Shown here: piece by piece, positions 25,325 to 35,620 of the stretch
How positions within the stretch are numbered: the first letter of the stretch is position 1
How the letters are laid out: each line of letters begins with the position of its first letter
From: Adhaeribacter swui
GTDB taxonomy: Bacteria; Bacteroidota; Bacteroidia; Cytophagales; Hymenobacteraceae
Reading direction: 5' to 3'
Length of the DNA: 64,000 bases
NCBI RefSeq assembly: GCF_014217805.1
Contig: NZ_CP055156.1
Span: forward strand, 3,974,585 to 4,038,584
Made by a program: the position numbers and the translations under genes
Notes under the pieces: model-generated
What the model was told of the DNA's origin: nothing
Seen by the model: only the letters and a program-made list of their open reading frames with translations
Databases searched by the model: none

Positions 25325-26542
25325 ATGCTCTACTATCTTTTTAAATATTTAGATCAACAGTTCGACTTTATCGGGGCCGGGGTATTTCAGTATATTTCGT
25401 TCCGGGCGGGTATGGCGGCCTTAGTTTCTTTGCTAATCGCCATGATTTTCGGGGGCAAACTAATCCGGTTGTTGCAGCGCCGGCAAGTAGGCGAAAGCAT
25501 CCGGGATTTAGGTTTGGCCGGCCAAATGGAAAAGAAAGGTACCCCCACCATGGGTGGTTTAATTATCTTGTTTGCCATTCTATTACCTACCTTATTGTTT
25601 GCCCGCCTGGATAATGTGTACGTTATCCTGATGATTATTACCACCGTTTGGTTAGGCTCCATTGGTTTTCTGGATGATTACATCAAAGTTTTCCGTAAGA
25701 ACAAAGAAGGTTTGGCCGGCCGGTTTAAAGTTATCGGCCAAATAGGGATTGGTTTAATTGTAGGCTGTATCCTATTTTTTAACGACGATGTAGTGGTGCG
25801 GCAATACGTTACTGATACAGGAATCAGCGCTGTGGATGCTTCGGCCCGCTACAAAGATGTGCGTCAAATGATTACCACCATTCCATTCGCTAAAAATAAC
25901 GAACTCGATTATTACCAACTTTTTTCATTTGCCAGTCCGTTGTTCGGTTCTTACGCCCGGTTTTTATACATCCCTTTGGTTATTGTAATTATTACGGCGG
26001 TTTCCAATGGTGCTAACATTACTGATGGGATAGACGGATTAGCCGCGGGAACTTCCGCGATTATTGGTATAACATTGGCGATTTTTGCCTGGGTATCGGG
26101 TAACTCTTTCTTCGCGGATTACCTAGATATTATGTTCCTGCCTAATTCGGGAGAACTGGTGATTTTTTGTACCGCCTTTGTGGGGGCCTGCGTTGGGTTT
26201 CTCTGGTATAATTCGTACCCGGCCCAGGTTTTTATGGGCGATACGGGTAGTTTATCTATCGGGGGAATTATCGCAGTTTTGGCGTTAATCCTGCGCAAAG
26301 AGTTACTCATTCCTATTTTATGCGGTATTTTCCTGGTAGAAAATTTATCGGTGATGCTGCAGGTAAGCTATTTTAAATACACCAAGAAAAAGTACGGCGA
26401 AGGCCGCCGGATTTTTAAAATGTCGCCGCTGCACCACCATTACCAAAAGTTAGGTTACCACGAAGCAAAAATTGTTTCCCGCTTCTGGATTGTCGGTATT
26501 ATGCTGGCTATTTTAACACTGGTTACTTTAAAGCTGCGGTAA
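25325..26542 (+). CDS. mraY: Phospho-N-acetylmuramoyl-pentapeptide-transferase MraY
   Basis: 405 residues with about ten transmembrane helices. [37 protein letters not shown] and MSPLHHHYQ are the conserved catalytic and magnesium-binding loops. MraY transfers phospho-MurNAc-pentapeptide to undecaprenyl phosphate, making lipid I. The protein is about 40 residues longer than E. coli MraY because of an insertion after the third conserved loop, which is usual in Bacteroidota. A 106-base gap separates it from murE. Confidence 0.96.
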   Translation: MLYYLFKYLDQQFDFIGAGVFQYISFRAGMAALVSLLIAMIFGGKLIRLLQRRQVGESIRDLGLAGQMEKKGTPTMGGLIILFAILLPTLLFARLDNVYVILMIITTVWLGSIGFLDDYIKVFRKNKEGLAGRFKVIGQIGIGLIVGCILFFNDDVVVRQYVTDTGISAVDASARYKDVRQMITTIPFAKNNELDYYQLFSFASPLFGSYARFLYIPLVIVIITAVSNGANITDGIDGLAAGTSAIIGITLAIFAWVSGNSFFADYLDIMFLPNSGELVIFCTAFVGACVGFLWYNSYPAQVFMGDTGSLSIGGIIAVLALILRKELLIPILCGIFLVENLSVMLQVSYFKYTKKKYGEGRRIFKMSPLHHHYQKLGYHEAKIVSRFWIVGIMLAILTLVTLKLR

Positions 26543-26633
26543 ATTAATGAATGGCCAACTGGTAAGTCCAAAATTTTAAAAATTTGCTTGGGTCTAAGAA
26601 GAAATAGAGTTCAACAATCGCAACCCAAACTAA

Positions 26634-26668
26634 TTTCTAATTCATATTTTTTAATTTCTAATTTAAAT
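26634..26668 (+). repeat. Heptamer array before murD
   Basis: Five consecutive 7-base units, TTTCTAA, TTCATAT, TTTTTAA, TTTCTAA, TTTAAAT, ending 4 bases before the murD ATG. Unit sequences and placement match the array before crtB at 12324-12358. No inverted partner was found nearby. Confidence 0.55.
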
Positions 26669-26672
26669 CGAA

Positions 26673-28028
26673 ATGATAGCAATATTGGGAGCCGGGGAAA
26701 GTGGAGTAGGAGCAGCCCTGTTGGCGCAGGCTAAAGGAATGGAGGTGTTTGTTTCGGATAAAGCAGAAATCAAGCCGGTGTACCAGCAAAAACTACAAGC
26801 GGCTAATATCCCGTTCGAATCTGGGTCACATGATTACGATCGCATTTTAAGTGCTTCAGAAATTATCAAAAGCCCGGGCATTCCGGATAAAGCCGATTTA
26901 ATCCAGCAAGCAAAAGCGAAGAACATCCCGGTTATTTCTGAAATTGAATTTGCCGCCCGCTATACCCAAGCCAAATTTATCTGTATAACCGGTACCAACG
27001 GCAAAACCACTACCACGCTGTTAACTTACCATTTATTAAAAAGCGCCGGATTAAACGTAGGTTTAGCCGGGAACATTGGCGAAAGTTTAGCAGAAAAAGT
27101 AATCAAGGACGAGTTTGATTATTATGTAGTGGAGCTGAGCAGCTTTCAACTGGACGGCATGTACCAGTTTAAAGCACATATTGCCATTTTATTAAACATT
27201 ACCCCAGATCACCTCGACCGGTACGAATACAGCATGGCGAAATACGCGCAATCCAAATTGCGTATTGCGCAAAATATAACTAGTTCGGATTACTTTGTTT
27301 ATAACCTGGATGATGCTTTGATAAATGAATATTTTCAGCCGGAAACATTTCAAGGACAGGCCATCCCATTTGCCATTAACCAGGAGGCAAATGCCAAAGC
27401 TTATTACAAAGGTACCCAGTTGCAAACCAATTACGCCGGAGCGGAAGAACAAATAGATACTAGCACTTCGGTATTAATTGGCAAACACAACCAATACAAT
27501 ACCGCTGCGGCAGTATTGGCTGCTCGTTTAATTGGCATTTCACCGGAAGAAATTACGGCCGCTTTAGGAAATTTTAAAAATGCCGATCACCGGCTGCAAA
27601 CTGTTGGGGAAGCGAACGGGGTACGCTACATTAACGATTCCAAAGCCACCAATGTGGAAGCCGTATGGTATGCCCTGGATGGTATTACCCAATCTATTGT
27701 CTGGATTGCGGGCGGCGTGGATAAAGGCAATGATTACACTACTTTGAAAAACCTGGCGCAGGAGAAAATTAAAGCTTTGATTTGCCTGGGGGTAGATAAC
27801 AAAAAGTTGGTAGAATCTTTCGCCGGCATTATTCCGGTAATTAAAGAAACCCAATCGGTAGAAGAAGCCATTACGATGGCCAAAGAAATAGCCGCTCCCG
27901 GCGATGTGGTATTACTCTCCCCGGCGTGTGCCAGTTTTGACTTGTTTAACAACTACGAACACCGCGGCCAACGCTTCGCCGAGGCCGTGCAACAAATAGC
28001 GCTGAGCCCAGTGCAGCAGGAAAGATAA
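26673..28028 (+). CDS. murD: UDP-N-acetylmuramoylalanine-D-glutamate ligase MurD
   Basis: 451 residues. AILGAGESGVGAALLA is the nucleotide-binding start, ICITGTNGKTTTT the ATP site, LNITPDHLDRY and NDSKATN the conserved ligase segments, and LLSPACASFD the C-terminal domain motif. MurD adds D-glutamate to UDP-MurNAc-L-Ala. It starts at the ATG at 26673, just after a heptamer repeat array. ftsW follows after 74 bases. Confidence 0.96.
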   Translation: MIAILGAGESGVGAALLAQAKGMEVFVSDKAEIKPVYQQKLQAANIPFESGSHDYDRILSASEIIKSPGIPDKADLIQQAKAKNIPVISEIEFAARYTQAKFICITGTNGKTTTTLLTYHLLKSAGLNVGLAGNIGESLAEKVIKDEFDYYVVELSSFQLDGMYQFKAHIAILLNITPDHLDRYEYSMAKYAQSKLRIAQNITSSDYFVYNLDDALINEYFQPETFQGQAIPFAINQEANAKAYYKGTQLQTNYAGAEEQIDTSTSVLIGKHNQYNTAAAVLAARLIGISPEEITAALGNFKNADHRLQTVGEANGVRYINDSKATNVEAVWYALDGITQSIVWIAGGVDKGNDYTTLKNLAQEKIKALICLGVDNKKLVESFAGIIPVIKETQSVEEAITMAKEIAAPGDVVLLSPACASFDLFNNYEHRGQRFAEAVQQIALSPVQQER

Positions 28029-28102
28029 TTTGATAATCAGTAAAATAGTAAAATTTTAAAAATTCTCATGAATTACGGTTCCTGAGTTAATCAACTAAAA
28101 AT

Positions 28103-29278
28103 ATGATGCAGGTAAAGCTTTGGTTACGGGAAAATTTAAAAGGAGACCCCATCCTGTGGGGAATCGTGATTGCTTTTTCACTCATCAGTATTGCCGTGGT
28201 ATATTCCGCTACGGGTACGTTGGCTTATAAGAAAATGTCGGGTAATACCGAATATTTTTTGTTTAAGCACACCAGTTTAATATTGGTAGGTTTAGCTTTT
28301 ATGTGGATTGCCCATAAAGTAAATTACCGCTATTATTCCCGCTTATCTTTATTAGCGCTTTGCTTATCGGCGCCCTTACTGTTGTTTACGTTCCTGTATG
28401 GCTCCAACATCAACGAAGCTTCCCGGTGGTTAACCATTCCGCTAATTAATCAAACTTTTCAGCCCTCCGATTTAGCTAAGTTGGCTCTAATCTCACATTT
28501 AGCCAGTATGCTCTCTAAACGGCAGCACGTTACCACCGACGTAAAAAGTACGCTCATTCCTATTATGTTCTGGTGCGGCAGCATTTGCGGTTTAATTGCT
28601 TTAACCAATGCCTCAACGGCTACTTTGTTATTTATTACCTGTTTATTGCTCATGTTTATTGGCCGCGTACCCATGAAGCATATTATCATGGTATTGGTAA
28701 TTGGAGGGGTATTGGGCGTAACGGCTCTGGCTTTAGGACAGCGGATGAAAACCGTAATCAGTCGGGTAGAAAATTTTGCCAGTACGGATTCGCCGGTTTT
28801 TCAATTAGAGCAATCTTATATAGCCATTGCTACGGGTGGTCCCTTTGGCAAAGGACCTGGTAATTCCGATCAGCGTAACTTTTTGCCGCACCCTTATTCC
28901 GATTTTATCTACGCTATCATCATCGAAGAATATGGCTTATTGGGTGGCGCCGCTATTTTGTTTTTGTATCTGGCATTTTTGTACCGGGGTTTAGTAACCG
29001 TGAGTAAAAGTTTCGGAGCGTTCGGGGGCTTGCTCTCGGCGGGGCTCAGTTTTAGTCTGGTGTTGCAGGCCATGGTAAACATGGGGGTAGCCGTTGGTCT
29101 CGGACCAGTTACCGGTTTGCCTTTGCCTCTCTTGAGTATGGGGGGAACGTCTTTGATTTTTACCGGCATTTCGATTGGCATTATTCTCAGCGTTAGCCGC
29201 ACCGAAGCCGAACAAGCGCCGGGCGGAACGATCTTGTCGGGTAATATTTCAAAAAAAGTAGTAGCGCATGCAGAATAA
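28103..29278 (+). CDS. ftsW: Septal peptidoglycan polymerase FtsW (SEDS family)
   Basis: 391 residues with about ten transmembrane helices. The SEDS pattern is clear: FQPSDLAKLALI, the periplasmic loop with GPFGKGPGNSDQR, and the C-terminal PLPLLSMGGTSL. FtsW polymerises glycan strands from lipid II and works with FtsI in the divisome. Two adjacent ATG codons start the frame; the first is used here. The end overlaps murG by 11 bases. Confidence 0.94.
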   Translation: MMQVKLWLRENLKGDPILWGIVIAFSLISIAVVYSATGTLAYKKMSGNTEYFLFKHTSLILVGLAFMWIAHKVNYRYYSRLSLLALCLSAPLLLFTFLYGSNINEASRWLTIPLINQTFQPSDLAKLALISHLASMLSKRQHVTTDVKSTLIPIMFWCGSICGLIALTNASTATLLFITCLLLMFIGRVPMKHIIMVLVIGGVLGVTALALGQRMKTVISRVENFASTDSPVFQLEQSYIAIATGGPFGKGPGNSDQRNFLPHPYSDFIYAIIIEEYGLLGGAAILFLYLAFLYRGLVTVSKSFGAFGGLLSAGLSFSLVLQAMVNMGVAVGLGPVTGLPLPLLSMGGTSLIFTGISIGIILSVSRTEAEQAPGGTILSGNISKKVVAHAE

Positions 29279-30377
29279 AAATCCATACCGGGTAATTATT
29301 AGCGGAGGCGGTACGGGTGGTCACATTTACCCGGCGGTAACCATTGCCAATGAAATAAAAGCCCGGCAGCCCGAAGCCGAGATTTTATTTGTAGGAGCCA
29401 AAGGCCGCATGGAAATGACCCGGGTGCCCGAAGCCGGTTATAAAATAATTGGCTTACCCATTGCAGGTCTACAACGGAGGCTTACGCTTAAAAACTTAGC
29501 ATTCCCGTTTAAAGTAATTTCCAGTGTGCGGGCGGCCCGGCAAATTGTAAAAGATTTTAAGCCGGATGCTGTGGTGGGGGTAGGGGGTTACGCGAGTGCG
29601 CCAATTCTGTTTGCCGCTACTTCGCTCGGCATCCCCAGCTTAATACAAGAGCAAAACTCCTATGCCGGTATTACTAATAAATTATTAGGCAAGCGGGTAA
29701 ATAAAATATGCGTGGCGTACGCAGGCATGTCAACCTTTTTTCCGGCGGAAAAAATAATCGAAACGGGTAATCCGGTACGACAGGATATTGTAGGTAGCCA
29801 GATCAAACGCGCGGAAGCCTTAAATTTCTTCGGGTTAAAACCGGAAAAATTAACTGTTCTGGTAATTGGGGGAAGTTTGGGTGCCCGCACCATTAACGAG
29901 AGTACGGCCGCTCATTTAGAACAAATGATGCAGAAAGGCTATCAGTTACTCTGGCAAACAGGTAAAACTTACTATCCTAAGGCGGCCGAACAAACGGCTT
30001 CTTTGGTAGATACCGGTATTAAAAGTTTTGAGTTTATTCAACGGATGGATTTGGCTTACGCGGCAGCGGATGTGGTAATATCGCGAGCAGGAGCTTTGTC
30101 TATTTCGGAATTGTGCTTGGTGGGAAAGCCTGCTATTCTGGTGCCTTCACCCAACGTAGCCGAAGATCACCAGACCCAAAATGCTTTAGCTTTAGTAAAT
30201 AACCAGGCCGCTTTACTGGTAAAAGACGTGGATGCCGCTACTCAGTTATATCCGGCAGCGTTTGACTTATTGGTAAATAAACCGCAGCAGGAACTTTTGA
30301 GCGCTAATATTTTAAAATTAGCAAAACCCCAGGCCGCTCAAACCATTGTGGATGAATTATTAAAATTAAGGAAGTGA
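29268..30377 (+). CDS. murG: UDP-GlcNAc:lipid I N-acetylglucosaminyltransferase MurG
   Basis: 369 residues of the GT28 family. ISGGGTGGHIYPAV (N-terminal Gly-rich loop), GVGGYASAPILFAA, LIQEQNSYAGITN and SRAGALSISELCLVGKPAILVP are conserved MurG segments. The enzyme makes lipid II at the inner face of the cytoplasmic membrane. It overlaps ftsW upstream and the murC GTG start downstream (GTGA). Confidence 0.96.
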   Translation: MQNKNPYRVIISGGGTGGHIYPAVTIANEIKARQPEAEILFVGAKGRMEMTRVPEAGYKIIGLPIAGLQRRLTLKNLAFPFKVISSVRAARQIVKDFKPDAVVGVGGYASAPILFAATSLGIPSLIQEQNSYAGITNKLLGKRVNKICVAYAGMSTFFPAEKIIETGNPVRQDIVGSQIKRAEALNFFGLKPEKLTVLVIGGSLGARTINESTAAHLEQMMQKGYQLLWQTGKTYYPKAAEQTASLVDTGIKSFEFIQRMDLAYAAADVVISRAGALSISELCLVGKPAILVPSPNVAEDHQTQNALALVNNQAALLVKDVDAATQLYPAAFDLLVNKPQQELLSANILKLAKPQAAQTIVDELLKLRK

Positions 30378-31786
30378 GAGCAGACGCGTATAAATATATT
30401 TACTTTTTAGGTATTGGCGGCATTGGTATGAGCGCCATTGCCCGGTACTTTAATGCCAAAGGGCTGCCGGTTTGGGGTTACGATAAAACGCCCACCCCGC
30501 TTACGCAAGCCTTAACCGAGGAAGGTATCCAGATTCATTATGAAGATGATATCGACCTGATCCCAACAGAAATAAAACAAAACCCAGCACAAACTTTAGT
30601 GGTTTTAACTCCGGCAATTCCGGCCGAACATCAGGAGTGGGCTTATCTGCGCGAAAATAATTTTGAAATTAAAAAAAGATCTGAGGTACTGGGCATTATC
30701 ACGGCCAACGCCTATACCATTGCGGTAGCCGGTACTCACGGTAAAACCACTACCTCGTCCATGATTGCGCATTTGCTGCACCACGCCGGGGTTGATTGTT
30801 CGGCATTTTTAGGTGGCATTTCTGTTAATTTAAATTCTAATCTGCTACTAAGCCAGAATGCAGAAGGGCGGGAAATTGTGGTGGTAGAAGCCGATGAATA
30901 CGACCGGTCTTTTCTGCGCTTGTACCCCGACATTGCCATTGTTACCTCTACTGATGCAGACCACCTGGATATTTACGGCGATAAAGATGCGCTAATCCAA
31001 TCTTTTCAGGATTTTATTAGTCAGATAAAGCCGGGCGGCACCTTACTTTTTAATACCAAAGCAGATGCGCGCGCTTTAGCTACAATTGATAATTCGGTAA
31101 AAGTAGTACAGTACGGCTTAGAAAAAGCCGAACTTAATGCCGGACCCGTTACCATCGAGGGCCATCATTTTAAATTTAACCTGACTAGCTCCACGAACCT
31201 ACTACCCGGATTGGACTTGCCGGTACCGGGCTACCACAACGTAGAAAATGCTTTGGCCGCTTGCTTTGTAGCACAGCTCCTGCGGGTGCCGCCGCACCAA
31301 ATCCGGGCTGCCTTAGCGGCTTACCGGGGAGTAAAACGCCGTTTTGAATTTGTAGTGGATAGCCCGGATTGCATTTACGTGGATGATTATGCCCATCACC
31401 CGACTGAAATAAACGCTTTTGTTACTTCTTTAAAAGCTTTATTTCCAGAGAAAAAAATTAAAATTATTTTTCAACCGCATTTGTTTACCCGCACCCGCGA
31501 TTTTGCCGATGAATTTGCAAAAAGTTTGAGTCAGGTGGATGAAGTAGAGCTGCTGGAAATTTATCCGGCCCGGGAAAAGCCAATTTCGGGCGTAAACGCC
31601 AAAATGCTTTTAAATCGCATTTCCGGGCCTAAAAAAAGCCTTTTATCTAAGCAGGAAGTATTGCAAAAAATAACAGAAAATATTGATTTTGAGGTAATTG
31701 CAACGGTTGGGGCGGGCGATATTGATACTTTGGTTACGCCGATTAAAAACATCTTAAAAAATAAAAAAAATGTTTCGGAAGCGTAA
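30374..31786 (+). CDS. murC: UDP-N-acetylmuramate-L-alanine ligase MurC
   Basis: 470 residues. FLGIGGIGMSAIAR binds the nucleotide, VAGTHGKTTTSSMIAH is the ATP loop, EADEYDRSFL and DDYAHHPTEI are conserved active-site segments. MurC adds L-alanine to UDP-MurNAc. The start is a GTG overlapping the murG stop codon by four bases; no in-frame ATG fits the conserved N-terminus. The end overlaps ftsQ by 17 bases. Confidence 0.95.
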   Translation: MRADAYKYIYFLGIGGIGMSAIARYFNAKGLPVWGYDKTPTPLTQALTEEGIQIHYEDDIDLIPTEIKQNPAQTLVVLTPAIPAEHQEWAYLRENNFEIKKRSEVLGIITANAYTIAVAGTHGKTTTSSMIAHLLHHAGVDCSAFLGGISVNLNSNLLLSQNAEGREIVVVEADEYDRSFLRLYPDIAIVTSTDADHLDIYGDKDALIQSFQDFISQIKPGGTLLFNTKADARALATIDNSVKVVQYGLEKAELNAGPVTIEGHHFKFNLTSSTNLLPGLDLPVPGYHNVENALAACFVAQLLRVPPHQIRAALAAYRGVKRRFEFVVDSPDCIYVDDYAHHPTEINAFVTSLKALFPEKKIKIIFQPHLFTRTRDFADEFAKSLSQVDEVELLEIYPAREKPISGVNAKMLLNRISGPKKSLLSKQEVLQKITENIDFEVIATVGAGDIDTLVTPIKNILKNKKNVSEA

Positions 31787-32537
31787 AATAATTTCTTTAA
31801 TTTTTGCATCTTGTTGCATTCTATTGCTCACCGCATTGGGGGTGTTTGTAGCGCAGAGGCAGGCTCAAAAAGCGATCCGTAAGGTTTCAGTTACCATCGA
31901 TAATGAGTACAATAACTACTTTATTAGCGATCGGGAAGTGAAAAATATTTTAACGAATGATGGAGAGAAAAAATTAGAAGGCTCAAAAATAACCGACGTA
32001 GATTTAAAAAGCCTTGAATTGCGGATTAAATCGCATAAATTTGTGCGAGATGCGCAGGTATACCGCGATTTGGCGGGCAATTTAAACGTTAAGATAAAGC
32101 AAAACAGGCCTATAGCCCGGATAGTACACGACAATTCGGACGAAGATGTATACATTGACGATGAAGGAAATATCTTACCTTTATCCGAAAGATTCACGGC
32201 CCGGGTAATTCCGATTACCAGATCTTTATTTCGGCCGGCACAGACCAGGACCTTTTACCAGGATTCTTTGGGTCAGGCTTATTTGGACTTGTTGAAATTT
32301 ATTGAAAAAGATACCTTTTGGAAGGCACAATTAGCCGAAATGCAAATTGATGCCAAAGGAAAGGTTATTTTTATGCCCCAGGTAGGTACCCAGGCCATTG
32401 AGTTTGGAAAACCGGAAGGAGTAGAACAAAAATTTAAAAAATTGCTGGTTTTTTATAAGAAGGTACTGCCAGCCATGGGTTGGGAGCGCTACAAGCGAGT
32501 AAACCTGGAGTTTGATGATCAGATCATTTGTGAATAA
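31770..32537 (+). CDS. ftsQ: Cell division protein FtsQ/DivIB
   Basis: 255 residues: a short cytoplasmic tail (MFRKRK), one transmembrane helix (about 8-26), a POTRA-like domain (about 35-110; VTIDNEYNNYFISDREVKNIL, cut here at its core) and a beta domain. This is the single-pass layout of FtsQ, which links early and late divisome parts through FtsB and FtsL. Position between murC and ftsA supports the name, since sequence conservation is low. Confidence 0.88.
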   Translation: MFRKRKIISLIFASCCILLLTALGVFVAQRQAQKAIRKVSVTIDNEYNNYFISDREVKNILTNDGEKKLEGSKITDVDLKSLELRIKSHKFVRDAQVYRDLAGNLNVKIKQNRPIARIVHDNSDEDVYIDDEGNILPLSERFTARVIPITRSLFRPAQTRTFYQDSLGQAYLDLLKFIEKDTFWKAQLAEMQIDAKGKVIFMPQVGTQAIEFGKPEGVEQKFKKLLVFYKKVLPAMGWERYKRVNLEFDDQIICE

Positions 32538-32546
32538 AATATAGAT

Positions 32547-33869
32547 ATGCAAAACGACAAAATTGTAGTAGGCTTGGATATCGGGACAACCAAAATCTGT
32601 GCCTTGGTTGGCCGGAAAAACGAGTTTGGTAAATTAGAAATCCTCGGAATGGGAAAAGCGGTTTCGGAAGGGGTGGTTCGCGGCATCGTGAGCAACATCG
32701 ACAAAACCGTGGATGCCATCCGGAAGGCCATTAAACAGGCCGAAGAACAATCCGGCATTAACATTGGCGTAGTAAACGTGGGAATCGCCGGGCAGCACAT
32801 TAAAAGCTTACAGCACAACGGCAGCATTACCCGGGCTACTACTGACAACGAGATTACCGTGGAAGACGTGAACCGCTTGACCAACGACATGTATCGATTA
32901 GTAACTCCGCCCGGCAGCGAAATTATTCACGTAATGCCCCAGGACTACAAAGTAGATTACGAAGAAGGTATTGTAGATCCGGTGGGTATGTCGGGCGTGC
33001 GTTTAGAAGGTAATTTCCACATTATCACGGCACAGTCTAACGCTATTAACAATATTAACAAGTGCGTTACCCGGGCCGGTTTAGAAATCGACAATCTGAT
33101 TCTGGAACCGCTGGCCTCGTGTATGTCGGTGTTGAGCGACGAAGAAAAAGAAGCGGGTGTAGCTTTGGTAGATATTGGAGGCGGTACCACGGATTTGGCT
33201 ATTTTTAAAGATAATATTATCCGGCACGCGGCAGTTTTACCATTTGGGGGGAATATTGTAACCACGGATATTAAGCAAGGCTGCATGGTTATGCAAAACC
33301 AGGCCGAACAATTAAAGATCAGATTTGGCAGAGCGATTGCCGACGAAGCTTCTGATAACGAGATTGTTTCTATACCGGGTTTACGCGACCGGACGCCAAA
33401 AGAAATATCCATTAAAAATCTTGCTTATATTATTGAAGCAAGAATGGAAGAAATTATTGAACTTGTTTATTCGGAAATTGTTAGAAGCGGATACGCTAAT
33501 AATCTGGCTGCCGGTATTGTAATCACTGGTGGTGGCTCGCAATTGCAAAACTTAGTACAGTTAGTTGAATACTTAACCGGCCTGGATGCCCGTATTGGCT
33601 ACCCAAATGAGCATCTAGGTAAAAGTAAAATAGACGCTGTAAAAAGCCCAATGTATGCCACTACCGTTGGTTTAGTATTAACTGGTTATCAGGCTCTGGA
33701 TGAACGCTTAAATCGTTATACCGAAATAGCTTCCCGGACTACCGAAAACCGGGTAAACGAACGCGTGGCAAAACCCGCCTCTTCGGGAGGAAGCGATTTT
33801 TTCAAAAAAATAATAGACCGTACCAAAGGTTTATTAATTGACGATTTCGACGATAAGCAAAATTATTAA
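32547..33869 (+). CDS. ftsA: Cell division protein FtsA
   Basis: 440 residues of the actin-like ATPase fold. VGLDIGTTKICALVG is phosphate loop 1, LVDIGGGTTDLAIF phosphate loop 2, and GIVITGGGSQLQ the adenosine motif. The SHS2/1C insertion lies between the two loops. A basic, amphipathic C-terminus (FFKKIIDRTKGLL, about 415-430) fits the membrane-targeting helix. FtsA anchors FtsZ filaments to the membrane. It lies 22 bases ahead of ftsZ. Confidence 0.96.
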   Translation: MQNDKIVVGLDIGTTKICALVGRKNEFGKLEILGMGKAVSEGVVRGIVSNIDKTVDAIRKAIKQAEEQSGINIGVVNVGIAGQHIKSLQHNGSITRATTDNEITVEDVNRLTNDMYRLVTPPGSEIIHVMPQDYKVDYEEGIVDPVGMSGVRLEGNFHIITAQSNAINNINKCVTRAGLEIDNLILEPLASCMSVLSDEEKEAGVALVDIGGGTTDLAIFKDNIIRHAAVLPFGGNIVTTDIKQGCMVMQNQAEQLKIRFGRAIADEASDNEIVSIPGLRDRTPKEISIKNLAYIIEARMEEIIELVYSEIVRSGYANNLAAGIVITGGGSQLQNLVQLVEYLTGLDARIGYPNEHLGKSKIDAVKSPMYATTVGLVLTGYQALDERLNRYTEIASRTTENRVNERVAKPASSGGSDFFKKIIDRTKGLLIDDFDDKQNY

Positions 33870-33891
33870 GAATATTTAAGGAGAGTAATAT

Positions 33892-35433
33892 ATGAGTTTT
33901 TCATCCTATAAGTTTGATATACCTACACAAAGCAAATCTATTATTAAGGTTATTGGTGTTGGTGGGGGAGGTAGCAATGCTGTAAATCACATGTGTGGCC
34001 AAGGCATTAAAGATGTTGAATTTGTGGTATGTAATACCGACGCGCAGGCTCTGAAAAGCAGCAATGTACCCAACAAACTGCAAATTGGCGTTGACTTAAC
34101 CGAAGGCTTAGGTGCAGGGGCAAATCCGGAGCGGGGTAAGCAAGCTGCTATCGAAAGCCGGGAGCAAATCCGGGAGTTACTGGGCAACGATACCAAAATG
34201 GTTTTTATAACAGCCGGGATGGGCGGTGGTACCGGTACGGGTGCGGCCCCCGTAATTGCTAAAATTGCGAAAGAACTCGATATACTTACGGTAGGTATTG
34301 TTACTGCTCCTTTTATATTTGAAGGTAAGAAAAAACGTGACGCCGCCGAAAGAGGGATTAAAGACCTGAGCGAAAACTGTGATACCGTTTTAGTAATTCT
34401 GAACGATAAGCTCCGCGAAATCTTTGGTAATTTGCCTATTCGTCAGGCTTTTGCCAAAGCCGATAACGTGTTAACCACCGCCGCCAAAAGTATTGCCGAA
34501 ATTATTACGGTAACTTCGGAAGTTAACGTGGATTTTGAAGACGTTAAAACCGTTATGAAAGATTCGGGAGCAGCCGTAATGGGTTCTGCTACCACTGAAG
34601 GCGAAAACCGGGCTTTACGCGCCGCCGAAGAAGCTTTATCGTCACCTTTGTTGAATAATACCGATATTCACGGGGCACAAAAAATATTGCTTTCCATTAT
34701 GTCCGGCGACCAGGCCGAACTGGAAATGGACGAATTAACCGAAATTACCGAGTACATCCAGGAAAAAGCCGGCGAAGAAGCCGAAGTTATTTTTGGGCAC
34801 GGTATTGATCCGGAGTTAGGCCAAAGCATTCGAGTTACGGTTATTGCTACTGGTTTTGCCCGCGATGCGGTTACTATAAACACAAATCAGGTAAAAAAAA
34901 ACACTACACCGGAAGCTGACCCTCAAATAAACATTTTTGATACCGATCGGGCGGTGGTAACACCAGAGCCCATTGTGGCTGCCCGGCCAGCTGCCCCCGT
35001 ACGGGTACCCGTGCAGGAACCAGCTCCTGTGGTAAACCAGGTCCCAGTACCTACGCCAATTCCGGTACCAACGCCTGCTCCAACGCCAACCCGTGTGCCG
35101 GCCGAACCAGTTCGGGTGGTATTTGATTTAGAGTCGAAGCAGGAAGTGTTTACCCCGGAAGAACGACATGAATTTGCAAAACCCCCGGTGGAGGATGATT
35201 TAAATGATCTGCAGCAAAAATCGCAGGAACGGCGGGAGCGTTTGCGCCGGTTAAGCAGCGAAATTACCAACGAAGCCATTAAAGAGAAATTAGAAGTGCC
35301 CGCTTATCTGCGCCGCAATGTAGCCCTGGAGAATGTACCTCATTCTTCAAACCGCAATATTTCCCGGTTTAACTTAAGCGACGATAACGATATTTTAGGC
35401 GATAACAAGTTTTTACATGATAATGTAGACTAG
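33892..35433 (+). CDS. ftsZ: Cell division GTPase FtsZ
   Basis: 513 residues. The tubulin signature GGGTGTGAAP and the synergy-loop region (NVDFEDVKTVMKDSGAAVMG) are clear. The globular core ends near residue 325. A Pro/Val-rich linker follows (PVPTPIPVPTPAPTPT). The conserved C-terminal peptide EVPAYLRR, which in the family binds FtsA, is not terminal: about 35 more residues follow, rich in Asn and Asp. FtsZ polymerises into the division ring. It is the last dcw gene, ending at a strong terminator. Confidence 0.97.
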   Translation: MSFSSYKFDIPTQSKSIIKVIGVGGGGSNAVNHMCGQGIKDVEFVVCNTDAQALKSSNVPNKLQIGVDLTEGLGAGANPERGKQAAIESREQIRELLGNDTKMVFITAGMGGGTGTGAAPVIAKIAKELDILTVGIVTAPFIFEGKKKRDAAERGIKDLSENCDTVLVILNDKLREIFGNLPIRQAFAKADNVLTTAAKSIAEIITVTSEVNVDFEDVKTVMKDSGAAVMGSATTEGENRALRAAEEALSSPLLNNTDIHGAQKILLSIMSGDQAELEMDELTEITEYIQEKAGEEAEVIFGHGIDPELGQSIRVTVIATGFARDAVTINTNQVKKNTTPEADPQINIFDTDRAVVTPEPIVAARPAAPVRVPVQEPAPVVNQVPVPTPIPVPTPAPTPTRVPAEPVRVVFDLESKQEVFTPEERHEFAKPPVEDDLNDLQQKSQERRERLRRLSSEITNEAIKEKLEVPAYLRRNVALENVPHSSNRNISRFNLSDDNDILGDNKFLHDNVD

Positions 35434-35457
35434 TTGCAGAAATTAAAATTTTTAAAA

Positions 35458-35500
35458 ATAGAAGCGCCGGATGTGTATCACATCCGGCGCTTCTATTTTT
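35458..35500. terminator. Strong terminator after ftsZ, usable in both directions
   Basis: The 18-base arms ATAGAAGCGCCGGATGTG and CACATCCGGCGCTTCTAT pair perfectly around a 3-base loop, with a T run after and an A run before. It closes the dcw operon and faces the convergent gene at 35621. Confidence 0.9.
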
Positions 35501-35620
35501 AGCTTATCCGGTTCTAACAAAAGTTAAAGGTTAGCTTATTTTAAAAACTAATAATTGTAATTGCTTAACCCAGTAATTTTTAAAATTTATTCTTTTACGA
35601 AGTTCAATTTTTGAAATTAC

